Shown: positions 48,937 to 61,029 of the stretch, piece by piece
Numbering within the stretch: the first letter of the stretch is position 1
Layout: each line of letters opens with the position of its first letter
NCBI GenBank assembly: GCA_002221725.1
Contig: NJFT01000004.1
Location: forward strand, 410,524 to 474,523
Direction: 5' to 3'
Length of the DNA stretch: 64,000 nucleotides
From: Scedosporium boydii
Taxonomy: Eukaryota; Ascomycota; Sordariomycetes; Microascales; Microascaceae
The notes under the pieces: generated by a model
The model's database searches: none
The model's input: the letters and a program-made list of their open reading frames with translations, nothing else
Told to the model about the DNA's origin: nothing
Position numbers and translations under genes: made by a program

Positions 48937-51900
48937 GGTTGTTATGATGACTCGGTCACTCGCCGCCAGTTTGCTCTGGGGATGACGGACGGAGTGATCA
49001 ATGCGAGTTGAATGTCGTGGGGAATAGGATCGCGAGGACCTTTTGGAGGTCAGGGTTTAACCTCGTCATGACACGACCACGGCGTGGACCTCTGTGTCAT
49101 AGGTCAATGACAACCCTGAGATGAGCCTCCATTAGGTTATTCTGGGCGCTTGATCGATGGTTCGACTCGACGGCTGAAAGAGAAACGACAACGCTATTCG
49201 AGCAGTGTTCGGTTCGGGGAGCTAGGCAAGTCGATGATGTGGATTAGACCCTCCGTGCACCAAGAGAGGCGTAGATCTGTAGTTGATGACCTCGACGACG
49301 ATGTGTGGAAATACGTTGGATGTTTCCGATGGACAACGTTCCGGCTTTTTGTTTGGAGCGAGGGCGACTCGACGAGCGGAGTGGCGAGGCTAGTCCCGGC
49401 CTGAAAGCGAGTCGGCGAGGTGAATGATCTTGACACGATCCAATTTGGAGCAGCCAAGGCGATTTTGCAGCATATGCCGTAGATTAAATTTCGTTCGCGA
49501 ATGAATTCGAGTCGCAGGCCAATATTGTACGAAGTCAACAGGATAAACGAGATGGAGAGGTCGGAGAATGAGGCGGCGATCGTGGCTGTAAGGAAATGGG
49601 TGTTGCAAGAAGGGTGTCAGAAAAGAAAGAGAGAGAGAAGGTGCGGAAAGGCGCGTGGCCTGGCACTAACTAATGTCGGTGGATGGGACGGCGTTTTGGC
49701 CGGCGTAATAGTGGGGAGTATCAAAGAAAGACCTGCCCAGCGGCAATACTCCGAATAGCCCCTACATATCTGTGCCAATAGCCGATCAAATTTGGCGGAC
49801 GTGCAGGGGAGCGAGCCCATAACGGTTCCGTAATGAACACATAACGTCGGTCACAACCCAAGGGCGAGAATCAATTATACGGAATTTCAATGTGTCAACG
49901 ACAGCGGGACAAATGAGAAGCACTCTGCGCTAAGTGTCATTCACCCACAAAACTCCAAACACTTGCTGCGACCAACTGACAGAGAGCCTCTCTGGGGTGA
50001 CTACGGTTTTACTCACTTTACGACGTATTATCCCCATTTTATTGTAATTTTTCGTGTTATTTACAGGGAAAAGTTTGAAAATAGTCTTGTATGAAGTGGT
50101 TAGGTCATCTTGGATTTTGATTTCTTGATATTTTATTTTGCCCTTCCTCCCGAGTCCCGACTAACCAGTGATGAACCATATTTGATCCCTGACATTTCCC
50201 ATGTCCGGTCCGATAAGCATACCTGGTGATGGTGATCTTCACTCTCCCCGAATTAATCCTGTGGTGTCGGTTATCAGCAGAGGCAGGTGGAAGGGGGCTC
50301 AGAGCACAGAATTAGAAGGTTTTTCTCCCTCTTCTATCACTATGGTTGCTGTGTCCCATATATTCTCACTCGCAAGGTACTGGAAATACTGTGTCCACTA
50401 GCCTCGACTGATAGCTTCGGCCGTTTTCGGTCTTTCTTTTGGGGTCCATCCACCGCACCCGGACTGCCCTGTCCGATAACACAATGGCCTCTTTAAAGTG
50501 CTTGGCTCATCTCTACAGTAAAAGTCTCTGTGGATGAAGCAACGAGTACATCCAATATGTTGCACCCCGTTTTCTCACCTCGTAATATCCAACGTAAATC
50601 GCCGAGCATCAAAGATCTCGAAGATGATGGGGGAGTACTTTGTGGATGTACATTGGTCTGGTTGACAATTGGTTTTTATGAGTCGGGGAAACCTGGCCAG
50701 GAGAAATATAAAAGAGGGGGCCCAGCTCTCACTCTCCACGACGTCGCCCGTCCATCGAGTGATGGGCTGAAACCTCGTAATTACTGCGCGCCCTTCCTTT
50801 CTCTGAGTGTTCCTCTCTTGAACCGACCCCATTCCCAAAAAGCAGGCTGTGAAATCCAGCTATGTACTGGATAGTAATACATTCTATATTGCTTCGCATG
50901 ATAGGAAGGTACCTCTCTTTGCGTTGGCCCCTGCGATACTTTTGTAGTAATGCCTTAGTACAACCGTGACGAGTCCGAGTACACCTTGGAGGGTAATGTA
51001 TCATCATTACTCCCCGCACGCAACGAGATCATTTAACCAGTACCAGAGAAGTCACGGAAAATATCATCGAGGTATATGCAAACAAAATTAAAGCTTTAGG
51101 GTACTTTTAGATACCTCGATCTAACCCTGCACTACTTTGTTAACTTAAATTACGATGCTCCTCCGGTTGAATTAAATTAGTGTAATACTCAGTACTGCGA
51201 CCCCCAAGAATAAGCAAGTTCCGCCCAATCTGCATTTTTAGGAACCGTAAACGGACCGTCTCATCCACCCTCAAGGGAACACTTGGACAATCAGGAGCAC
51301 GAGGAGACATTGGCAAAGATTGGAGGTCCGTTCTGATTATCAGAAGCAGCCCGAAGTAGATAAAATCCAATTGCAATGAGAGAGCAGCGGAGGACATAAT
51401 TATGCCGGACAATGATTAGGGCTCATCCTTCATACGAAGTCGACGGTGGACAGAGAAACGACTTCCATCGTTGATCGTTATTCCGTAATCTGTACGTACC
51501 CCCCCCCCCCCCCTTTTTCCCAATAGAGTCAATTTACTCGGAATTATGCCGATGTCTGGAAGAGAGGATCATCGTCCACGGCCCTACTCCGGCCGTTTTC
51601 CATCCCCACCCATCCCTTCCACTTGATAGTACTTCGTACGAAGTACATAACATTCAGTGTTGTAATGGTGGAACAGAGAAGACCGATGTTTGTGAGGTGC
51701 TTAACTGATTGTTGGCAGAACATTGCATGCGAGAGTGGAAGCTTCTTCGCTGGAAGATCCGCGTGTTTTCCTATGAAGAAAATAAAGGAGATGTGTTGTA
51801 CGTTGTAAGATGGGTGGATGCCTCGGGCAATGTGAGGGCGGATTGCGTTGGAAACCCGACGGTCGGTGTTGTTGGTGTGTATTTCTTCCACTTCTTCGGG

Positions 51901-52619
51901 TGTGATTCTGGGTGAGTTTACCCTTGCTCTTGGTTTGAAACTCACGGAGCCATCCCGGGACTCGCACGACCTATAGGGCTAAATGCGTGGATGAGTTCCT
52001 GGATGATATGCTCTGTACCTATACTGGGTTGTACAAACACACAAGAATAGCATCCTCTCTCGGAGATTGGTCACATTGATGTACTTCTTTCCAAGTAGAA
52101 GGGTAGTCTCCGTAATCAACAGGGTTGGGTTTGGCGTGATCCAGCGTTTGACGCCTTGCTTAGTACTGCCGTCCTTATGCTCTCAGTGTACATATATGTA
52201 AATCACAAGTCTTTTCTTGATTTACATTGATGGATGTCTACGTATATTGCCATTCCTAGCAACACCACGGCTGCAGGCTTAGGGATACTTGGAGGGCCAT
52301 TATGGGAAAACGGCTCGTGTGACCTACGCACTCGCTAATGGAACTTGGCGTAAGGCTGTTTCGATTCCTTATTTTTGAGCATTCCCAAATCCATCATCGT
52401 GGCTTGCGTCCCTGTGAGCAACGTAGTTGTTGGTGGATGCGCCCACCTAATGGTTTTTCTCCCATCATCTACGCATACTCATCCATGTCTTCTTAGACGA
52501 CGTTTCAAACACCCGTGATCAACTTGGTGCGGGATTACCAGTCCAACTAGAGTACAGATCTGTGCCTATGTGAGTGGTTGAGGGGCTTTGCCTTCCGACT
52601 TTGTCAATCTCCTCTCGTC
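48937..52619. other. 3.7-kb region with no recognised gene
   Basis: The longest gene-free stretch of normal composition in the window. The ORFs here (for example 49194-49538 minus, 50530-50874 plus, 51544-51945 minus) overlap each other on both strands, lack family motifs and lack consistent splice signals. It holds a run of 15 C at about 51,499-51,513 and an 18-bp palindrome at 51,629. It may contain long UTRs, a non-coding RNA gene or degraded repeats; the sequence alone does not decide. Confidence 0.45.
51629..51646. repeat. perfect 18-bp palindrome
   Basis: gtacttcgtacgaagtac is identical to its reverse complement. It could be a dyad protein-binding site or a relic of a small inverted-repeat element. 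Similar half-words (acttcgta) occur near 41,549 and 43,016. Confidence 0.8.
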
Positions 52620-53802
52620 ATGAAAACCGTCTCGGATGTCCAGGGCGATGGCGCTGGGTTTCCAGGGTCAATAGCCCCCGGGATTGGCTTGATCGAAGCG
52701 TCGCGTCCGCCTGAAATGATTGCCTTGTCCCGGATTGAGTTCGAACCTGCCAATAGCGAGAATGGAACAAAGGTGCTGATGGTAGAATGGGATACATCCT
52801 GGCCTGAACGACTCGACTGCCGGGCATACGAGAAGGAGACGCATGTCAGTCATGCAGCGGGGCCCCAGTGGATAACCAAACATGTTGATGATTGGGAAGT
52901 ATCATGGCAAGGAACGGCTACTGCCCTTGCTACGAGCGATAGGGCAGCTACGGCCCGAAAGCGCGTGTATTTCTTGCTCCCCCCTGGAGCCCGCATTCCA
53001 AAACTCGTCCGAATCACTCACTCTACTGGGCTCGCCCTCACAACAAACCCGTTACCCGCAATCTTTCCCGAAGAATTCGGGGTGCAGAAAGAGAGAAAGG
53101 GGGTTCTTCGTAAGTTGACGTAAACTTCCGAAAAGAAGGATTTCCGTGACCCCGCGCTGCCAATTCTTGAACGTTCAAGGAAGCCCTTCCTGCGACTAAC
53201 TAGTCATCACGTTACCAGACGCGGCATGGGCAAAAAATCGTCTAGCAGATCTAGACGAAGAGATTCGCGCCGAAATGAGAGAAAATACCGAAGGCGTGGG
53301 CCTTGAAATGGCACTCCAGGAGAAGCATTGGCTTCTGGACCGCTTTTCCTTTGAGACAGAAGAAGGCGGTGCAGCGTCGCTAACGCGGGGACCATTTGTG
53401 GCCCCAACGCCGGCGAAGTCGCAACTGGGCACCAGTCGGCTTACGGATCATCGGCGAGGGCTAAGGCTGGCAACTTCTCCAGAGGATCTTGGACTTGTGC
53501 CAAGAAGTAAGTCGACATATGCCTGAAGTCTTTTAAGAGCTGCTGACCAAGATCAAGCCAACAATAGACCCATCCTAATAACTGCATTTGTGGACTCAAT
53601 GACGGTGCCGCCTTGCATTGAAACGTTGGCTGAAAATAGCAACCTAGCACAAGCGAACTGGATGGCAGCAGACAGGTCTTCTGCAAGTGGAGAGACAAAA
53701 TGCGGGAGCGCCTGCGAAAACGACAATGAAGAAGATCTCTTTGCGTTGCCAATAAGTCCCCGGAGCCCTGAGATGGAAAGAAGCCCGTTCAGCCTCCTGT
53801 AG
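52620..53802 (+). CDS. uncharacterised conserved-looking fungal protein
   Basis: Preferred exons 52620-53109, 53219-53510 and 53568-53802, 338 aa. Exon 1 carries GIGLIEASRPPEMIALSRIE, a Trp-rich middle and VYFLLPPGARIPKLV. The join at 53109/53219 gives GVLHAAWAKNRLADLDEEIR, and EGVGLEMALQEKHWL follows: a probable helical segment. The C-terminus is EEDLFALPISPRSPEMERSP. Two donors four bases apart end exon 2. The stronger (53507, gtaagt) leads to a stop three codons later; the weaker (53511, gtcgac) opens 77 more codons that look like a genuine Ser/Pro tail. I recognise no characterised homologue, membrane segment or catalytic motif. The start is the first ATG. Confidence 0.65.
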
Positions 53803-54233
53803 GTGAGGGTAACCGCTCCGCTACCGACAATTGAGAAACCGAAAGGGGATGGAGGCCATTGTCACCCAAAACTCGTATGGACTGGATCCCTATTAATATC
53901 CACGGGCCAACGGGAAAGGCGATCAAAGCGTGGCCATGACGGTCAATATTGAGCGTGACGGGGTCGCCAATGACATCGCCTGGAGAGCTGCGGCTCGTGA
54001 GCCTGGGGCTATATGCGTCGTTGCACACCGGGAGCGGAGGGAAAAGAAGCGTCTAGTAGTGGACGATGAAATAAATATTTAACCGCCGTCTGGAGATACC
54101 AGAGCTTGCCGCAGAGTGCGTGGCGTCGGGTTGGCAAGGCATCAATGAATAAACTCTTATTTCGACATAGACTTCGTTGGAAAGGGGTTAAGATAGCTTT
54201 TGTTGCTTGGTCTTTGAGAAAAGGTGACACGAC
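53803..54233. other. convergent intergenic region
   Basis: 430 bp between stops of two convergent genes. No feature recognised. Confidence 0.5.
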
Positions 54234-54998
54234 CTATCTCCAACCACCAACCCGCCCCTCGTCCCAGCGGTCTTTTCGTTCCTGGCGCGAGTAGTAGAGA
54301 ATTTTCGCTTCACGGTATCGCCTTATCCAGTCGATTACCTCCCTCTCGGAGGCTGCACTTTCGGTACCACTGCCTTCAATAAAACTCTCCTCGAGTGCGT
54401 GGCATACCATCCCTTGCTCCTGGACACCGTGGGAAAGACGTTGGTATAGAGATGTCGGAGAGAATGGACCAAGTACGCCATCCAATTCCGCCTGTTTCTG
54501 ACGCCATTGCCTCTCGAGAGCGTGGGTGGATAATAACTGAGCTTGTGCCGAGTCTCTCTCAGAAGAGACCCGAAGTTCTAGCTCAGTTAACCGAGACGCG
54601 AGCTCGGCGTTTTCCAGCAGTGCGGTGCGGAGAGATTCGTAAGAGGTTGAGAGTGAAGGGTGGATAGTCTCTGGAGCATGTGTTGCGGTTCTCAGAAGAC
54701 GGTCGTCCGTCAAAATTACAGCTAGCTGCTGCTTTCTGAAGTAAACGGCAGATGTAAGCGCGATCGGATACAGATGAATATGTGGCGTGCGGTTCACCTA
54801 CGGCATATCTTGTAATGTGGCGGGCATCCAGCCAGCACCAGGATCACGGCTTTGGGAGGAGTCATCATCACGGATGGAGGGTCGATGCGGCGTCAGGGCT
54901 GGGGTGAAGTGTGGCACCACAGTGATCGGCAAGCTTTCGTTGGGTCCCTCAAAATTGGTGTTCGGCTTGGGGGGGGGAACCGGAGGAGATGAATCCAT
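54234..54998 (-). CDS. VPS37: ESCRT-I subunit VPS37 (Mod(r) domain)
   Basis: Exons 54802-54998 and 54234-54735 (66-nt intron, gtaggt..cag) give 232 aa. The N-terminus is Pro-rich (PPVPPPKPN) and ends with a GWMPATLQDM-type motif. The Mod(r)-like helical domain covers about 70-225: RKQQLAVILTDDRLL, ENAELASRLTELELRVSSE, LSHGVQEQGMVCHALEESFI, DWIRRYREAKILYYSRQERK. ESCRT-I sorts ubiquitinated cargo into multivesicular endosomes. The start was chosen at MDSSPPVPP; the frame upstream is Arg-rich and not family-like. Same strand as NUP84, 494 bp away. Confidence 0.85.
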
Positions 54999-55492
54999 CT
55001 TTATATTGGACTTAGTCGCTCGTTCGTCACGAGCTCTTCCGATGGAAGTGAACCGGAGGGAGAGCAGGTCTTCGTATTCCAGGAGCGACCAACGTTCCCT
55101 TACTCTTCGTATGGTTATGACCCGTTGCACCCATAGCGTCCTTGTTCTCATTGGGTAAAAATCCAGAGAGCTTAAACCAGTCGTCAGCGGTGTTAGGCTC
55201 TTGTATTACATAAACCCACAATCTTATTGTCGGTTCAACTTAGATTTACACAATTGTAATATCAAAGTATTTGCGACATGCCAGTTGGCCTGCACCAAGC
55301 TAAATACAATTGTACAAAATACTTCATTGTTCTTACAAGACGCCTCCGCCTTTCGAATTCCATGTCTTGGGACCTCAACGACGGAAGCCGCTGGCAAGCC
55401 CTGAACATTTGACCCATTGCTCCCTCTTCGCTAGCTACATTCCTTAGAAGGTGGGTACCAACCAACCTACGCCCGAACACTTAATATCCCTC
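54999..55492. other. intergenic between NUP84 and VPS37
   Basis: 494 bp, tandem minus-strand genes. No feature recognised beyond likely 3' and 5' flanks. Confidence 0.5.
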
Positions 55493-58400
55493 CTAGTCCC
55501 TCCCGGCGGCCGCAGAAGTTATCGACCATAAATCTCGTGCCCAACCCGCCTCTCTTAGCCTTTTACTGCTAGACCCCACCGTTTTCTTGTCACCCGTAAT
55601 AACAGCTAGCGCTTTGCTACAAGAGGCAAAGGCCTCTACAAGCTCTTTCATGCGGCGCGTTTGGATGAAGCAGGCTGCGATGTCCGAGTTCTTGTCGGCG
55701 ACGACGACGGCCAATTCCATACATTCAAGGAGGTTGTCTCGTGAGAGACATGTCCCAGCGAAGTGCAATGTGCTGACGTACGCTAGGATAGTTTCCGGCA
55801 GATACTTCGTCCTCAAGTTCGCAAGCTCAGAATCACCTTCTTTCTCCATGTGTAAGCACCATGTCTATCTCGGTCTCTACAGAGAAGTGTAACCACATAG
55901 GCTTGCTTACCTTGTATTCCTGGCAGGAGCCAACCCCCAAGAAGTGGCTGCATATGATCTTTGAGCGCCTTGACCTCGACGCCAACCTTGGTCCAGAAAT
56001 CGCGGGAGGTATTCGAATCCCTACCTCATGTTAATTAATTCGATGTACTCTCAGTGTATAGACGTAGTGAAAATGATACGTACTCTCTAGATAGCTGAGC
56101 GAGAGATGCAAGGGTCTCCATCGTATCCAGTGCTCTCACTAAGGCCTCCATGTCGTGAAAGTTCCGGGCATCAGCTGCCACTTGCGCGGGAGAACCCGAA
56201 AAGGAGGGGAGAGCGTTGAGCTGTCGCGCCCAGAAGCTAATGTCAGCGAAATCTGGACGCTCCGGATCGCCAGGACTGGGATTCTGAGTTCGGTTGCCGA
56301 TCAAGCCTGAGAAGCTGATCCTCTGAGCAAATACCCGAGCCGAATTGAGAAACGTGTTTTCTAGACATGAGCCAAGATTAGCTACGATAGAATTTACGCC
56401 AATATCGCGTAGAGAGAGGAAGACCATACTGAGGAAGTACTTGTAAATTTTTGTGCCCGTGGACAAAGCATCTGGCCAAGCGTGGTCTACTTCAAGTAGC
56501 CATTCGACAGTTCGTATCAAGAATTCGTGCGCCATGGGAATTGCATCAGGGTCTTCGCCGAAAAAGTCGGCTCTAACGAGGCGGCCGTACTTGAGGCTGT
56601 GATCAGTATCGTTGTTAACGATGCGAAACGGCGTCTGGTTCTCGAGGGAACTGCCGTCATTGAGCAGCGTGTTTAAGCGTAGCGCCGCCTGTGTTTTGAC
56701 GAATTTGAGACTGTCCAGGCCAGCCTTTCCAATTAGATTTATTGCCAAGGCCCGGGAGGTGGGTTCAACTACGTGAATAAGGTTACGGCAGAGCGCATCG
56801 TATTGCCTTGATTCACTTAAGGTAGAACAGTAGAGGGGAATCAACTCGTAAAGCCCGGAGAGTCTCAGCAAACTGACGTAGGCAACGATGCTGTTCTGTT
56901 GGATGTCGCGTCTCATGGCGTCCTGGCTCACCACGGCACGCAACTGCGGGTACAGTTGCTCTAGGAGCGACAAAACGATGTAGATATGCGACACCACTCG
57001 TAATCCGCGGTGGTGATCCAGCTGGAAGTATCGATCGGTGTCAACCTCTGACTCAACGAAACCGTGCGGGAAGATAAGTTGGGATTCGATATTCTGATTC
57101 GCATGAAGTGCCAGGGCAAAACCCTGATCGAAAAAGTATCGCTCAAGGTCCTTCGCGAGGGTAGAAGCCAGAAGGACCTTCATAGGGTCGCGAGCCGCTA
57201 CCATTGTGGCCTTGTTCGACTCGAGCAAGCGAAGAAAGCGCCTCTCAGGTGATCCGGATTCCCCGTGGTACTGGGGGGGGTCAAGGAAAGGGTTTGGTTG
57301 CTGTGAAATGCCGACCACTGCCTCTGGCATACACTTTGTCAAGACAAAGGTGTCAAACTGGCTCCGAAACAACGAGTTATAGTGTGCAAATACAAAATCT
57401 TCCCAAGTCTTGCAAACAGCTTCCACGCTGGAGACGTCGCCCCCCAATATGCCATACACAGCGCGCTCGTAGAGGCCTGGAGGACCCTGGCGTGCGACCG
57501 CCAAGCAGGCACGCATCCACAAAGCGAGTGCCTCGGGAGGCTGGTCCGGTGAGGCGTTGGCTTCATGGTCGCCTAGGTGAATGGCCGTCATAGAAACAGC
57601 GCGCCATCCTTCTGTGCGTTCTCGGCACCATTCCTCAATTTCCCTTGCGCTACAACCTCTTCGAAGAAGTTCAAAGCAACCCAGCCAAATTGCTCGCTCA
57701 AAATATTCGTCCTGTGGCTCGAGGTTCCTTCCCTGCCGGGTAGTAGAATCGGGGTCCAGCTGTGTAACCAGCGGAGACTTTGAAGCATTAACATGGGACT
57801 GGGAGACATTGGGCGATGTAGGGTCAAGGACATGCGGCCATGCTAACACGCTCTTCCTTAATTTAATCGTAGACCTTGTATGTATCCATCCGTGGGCAAT
57901 GATGTCTCCACGGTCGGCATTTTTCTGGAGGTCTTTGACGAGATCGTTGATATCAGGTCCATCGGCCGCAATAACCTGGAGCCAGCGTAATACGGCTTTG
58001 CGTTCCATTGCCAATGGGGTGCTATTGACAAATTCGTTCCAGAGGGTTGGCTTCTGAGTGCGAACGCTCGAAGGCCGGCATGGTAATGTCTCGGCGTCGG
58101 GGTATCTTGTTGGTAACAGATGGCGCAGGAGGTCCCAAATCTGTGCCTCTTGTTTCCAGGCGTCAGCTTCTCGGCTAGGATCCGGAAGCACATCTTCGCT
58201 ATGGAGGCTACCCATATCCATCTTGACTTCACCCTTCAGCATAGCGCCCGGAGGATGGTAGCCGTTCCTAGGACCAAGGAGCCTGTATCGCCCCGATGCA
58301 TACTCATAGTAGCTCTCGACAAGTTTAAGAACTCGGGATCGTCGTTCTGATATACTGCCCCTGCTATCAAGGCAGTCATCCAAAGCGTTGGCAAAATACT

Positions 58401-58497
58401 CTATCTCTGGTCGAGCTGGGAGCACCTGCGCCTGCTCTGACTTTTGAGAGAGGGCTGGTGCATCATCCATGGCGGGCCGCGCTATGGCATCGCGCAT
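55493..58497 (-). CDS. NUP84: nucleoporin NUP84/NUP107
   Basis: Exons 56084-58497, 55911-56020 and 55493-55839 give 956 aa. It is an almost wholly helical protein typical of the Y-complex scaffold: WLGCFELLRRGCSAREIEEW, TWEDFVFAHYNSLFRSQFDT, LVRADFFGEDPDAIPMAHEF, and the C-terminal CFIQTRRMKELVEAFASCSK. It belongs to the Nup84 subcomplex of the nuclear pore. Intron 1 (63 nt) is joined at a gaggtag acceptor so that EDSNTSRDFW continues. Intron 2 is 71 nt. The start may be 58497 or the in-frame ATG at 58470; the frame further upstream lacks an ATG. Confidence 0.9.
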
Positions 58498-60383
58498 GGT
58501 ATTTGGGTGATTTGCGACAGCACGAGAAATTTTGATCAAGCGAAGACTCTCGATACGGGTTCGAGCCTTGCTTCGAGGGGAGGCTAGGAATTTTCCAGTT
58601 CTTTCGTCGTCGCTTTGCGGTGTATCGGTGGTGCCTTGCTTCTGGACGCAACAGAATTAGAGGAAGGCGGGAGGAAAGCTCATCTAAGTCGACTAAGCAG
58701 ATCAGTTAATGAAAAAAGTAATTAGGACGTTGGCACAATATGGCTGCACTGAAGGAGTTTGAGGTGGTGACCTTACAAGAATGAATGGTCACACCCAGAC
58801 GCGTGTTGATAAACCTACCGAGTATGCGTAGAACTGACGCTGACAGCAGCCATTTGCTACTGGTCAATAATATCCTAGCAATACAATACAGAGGGCAGGC
58901 GGGACTGGAGCAAATTGCGTTTCAATTTTCATGGAGCCAGCTCAATTTTTACTTACCTAATCACACAAGAACCGGAGCTTAAAAATGATTCCATCCCAAT
59001 GGCGAATTTATCTTTTCTTCTTCTTTTCCCTTAATTATGTCTATGGCATTCATATTAGAGTCCCGGAACAAGCTCCTCAATACTTGTTCAGATTCAGAAG
59101 AATCTCTTGCGTGCTCAATGATCGCCTATAAGAAAACACTGGCACTTTCCTATAATGTTGCCAAAGATATACTTGCTGGCAGACGTCTCTACGGAATAGT
59201 GCTATATGCCTCAGCTCATTCGGAGCCTCTTTTCTATTTTTGCTTCGTTTCTCTCATCAACCGTAATTTTATCTCGAGTGCGCTTGGCTTTGGGCAGCTC
59301 AGTGCCGTGGCGTCATCGCCACTCACATTGTAGAACTTCTCGCAACACTCGTAGAGATCGAAAATAATATCCTGGCACCTGGCCTCATTAAACCTATTCC
59401 GGCTCAGGCAGGCTAGAAGATGCTCGATGAGTGTCCGATCATACGAATAAAAGAAAAAGAACAGGCAGAAATAAAACCGAAAAGTCGACCTTCAAGGTCG
59501 TTAACTCGAAACGTACACTGAATGGCACACTGATGTTTCGTAGGATTTTGTTAACTGAAGTACACAGCTCATTACAGCAACTACCACTCACAGCTTGAGC
59601 TTGACATGGCGGGCTCTTTCCTTGGGATTGGCTGGGGGCCATGATCTTGAATTTGGATCAAGAGCATCTTCAGTCAATGCCATACTCTGTCGTTAGACTT
59701 GTGACACGGATTCCTGGGAACGTACATTTCCGTTGGCACCTCTTGACGGATGGAGGAGATATCGAGCGGTTTCCTTTTTACTTCAAATTTAGTAGGGTAA
59801 ATCGAACAGAAAAAAGAAGAAGAAAAGGACAAGAAAAGAAAGGAGAAGGAAACGGGTGGTTTTAGTAGGCGTTTGTGGGTATGTGTACGTACGAGACTTT
59901 GAGTTCAAGGAGAACGACAAAGCAATCGATGCCTGGATGGATATCAATCAAGCTTTGCACTCACCTCCTCTTTAGATAGTTCGAGGTGTGAGGCACGCAT
60001 AATTGCATATTGAAGAGAAGCCAGCTCCAGTCTTGTTCCAGCTTGCTTCGTCCAGGCTATGATTATGTCACTTCCCTTTTTCTTTGGCTGCGTCTTGGTC
60101 TAGCGCGGGGCAACTCTCTGACTTCAAATCGTAGAAAGCACCTTGGGACGCGAGATTTCCACAGCACAGCGACATCACCAGTCATTTTATTATTCAAGCG
60201 CAACACTTTCTCCGTCAATTCCACGGCGAGCCGCAGTTGGAGAAGTCTCCGCGACCATCAATTTTCAAACCCTGTGAACGTATGTACTCTTCTCCTTTCT
60301 CAGATATCCCCACAGTCCAGATCTCTAGGCTAACAGGTTCCCTCCCCACTACAGGCGACTGGTCTCCATCTTCAACGCAAACA
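58498..60383. other. divergent intergenic region, NUP84 / SUMO
   Basis: 1.9 kb. Short frames (for example 59037-59333) have no recognisable family. 60,275-60,355 carries gtatgt..ctacag signals just before the SUMO start and could be a 5'-UTR intron. Purine-rich agaagaaaaggac repeats lie near 59,810-59,845. Confidence 0.45.
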
Positions 60384-60737
60384 ATGTCGGAGCACGAGAA
60401 CAACGGAAACGCTGCGGATGCTCCTCCCGTATCCGAGCATCTGAATATAAAAGTGACAGACAACAATAACGAAGTGTTCTTCAAAATTAAGCGGAGCACT
60501 AAGCTAGAGAAACTCATGAGCGCGTTCTGCGATAGGCAGGGCAAGAACATGGCTTCCGTCCGTTTTCTCTTCGAAGGCCAACGGGTTCAGCCGACGGATA
60601 CCCCAGATACCGTATATCTTCTCTGCCAACTCTTCTGTTTGTGAAAGAGATAGCTAACTCATTCACAGCTCGAGATGCAAGACGGGGACACTCTTGAGGT
60701 TCATCAGGAACAGGTTGGAGGTGATAGCCTACCTTGA
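60384..60737 (+). CDS. SMT3: small ubiquitin-like modifier (SUMO)
   Basis: Exons 60384-60611 and 60669-60737 (57-nt intron with a gctaac branch) give 98 aa. Flexible N-terminus, then the ubiquitin fold: HLNIKVTDNNNEVFFKIKRS, LEKLMSAFCDRQGK, VRFLFEGQRVQPTDTPDTLE and MQDGDTLEVHQEQVGG. The precursor ends GG-DSLP, so a Ulp protease must remove four residues to expose the diglycine used for conjugation to lysines. No consensus psi-K-x-E site is obvious in the short N-terminus. Convergent with the LIM gene, 292 bp apart. Confidence 0.97.
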
Positions 60738-61029
60738 GGCCCGCTTAGCACATAATACGCATCAACACATAGTACCATGGAGGGAGAAGGCTTGTGCGGG
60801 CAGACTTGACGCCTGTGAAAGTGCCGGGACGCGGCGCACATTTTACCGTTGTGGCGGCTAGTGGAAGTGGCCGCAAGAAATGCAGCTCGCAAACGGCTCT
60901 AGATATCTCGGGGCGGGCACTTATTACGAAGGCGCTGGAGGCCCGTTTTGAAATGTAAAACATCTAAACATTCATAGCATTCAATTTTCTCGTGATTTCA
61001 ATAGCCTATCGCGTGTCCATCCCAATACA

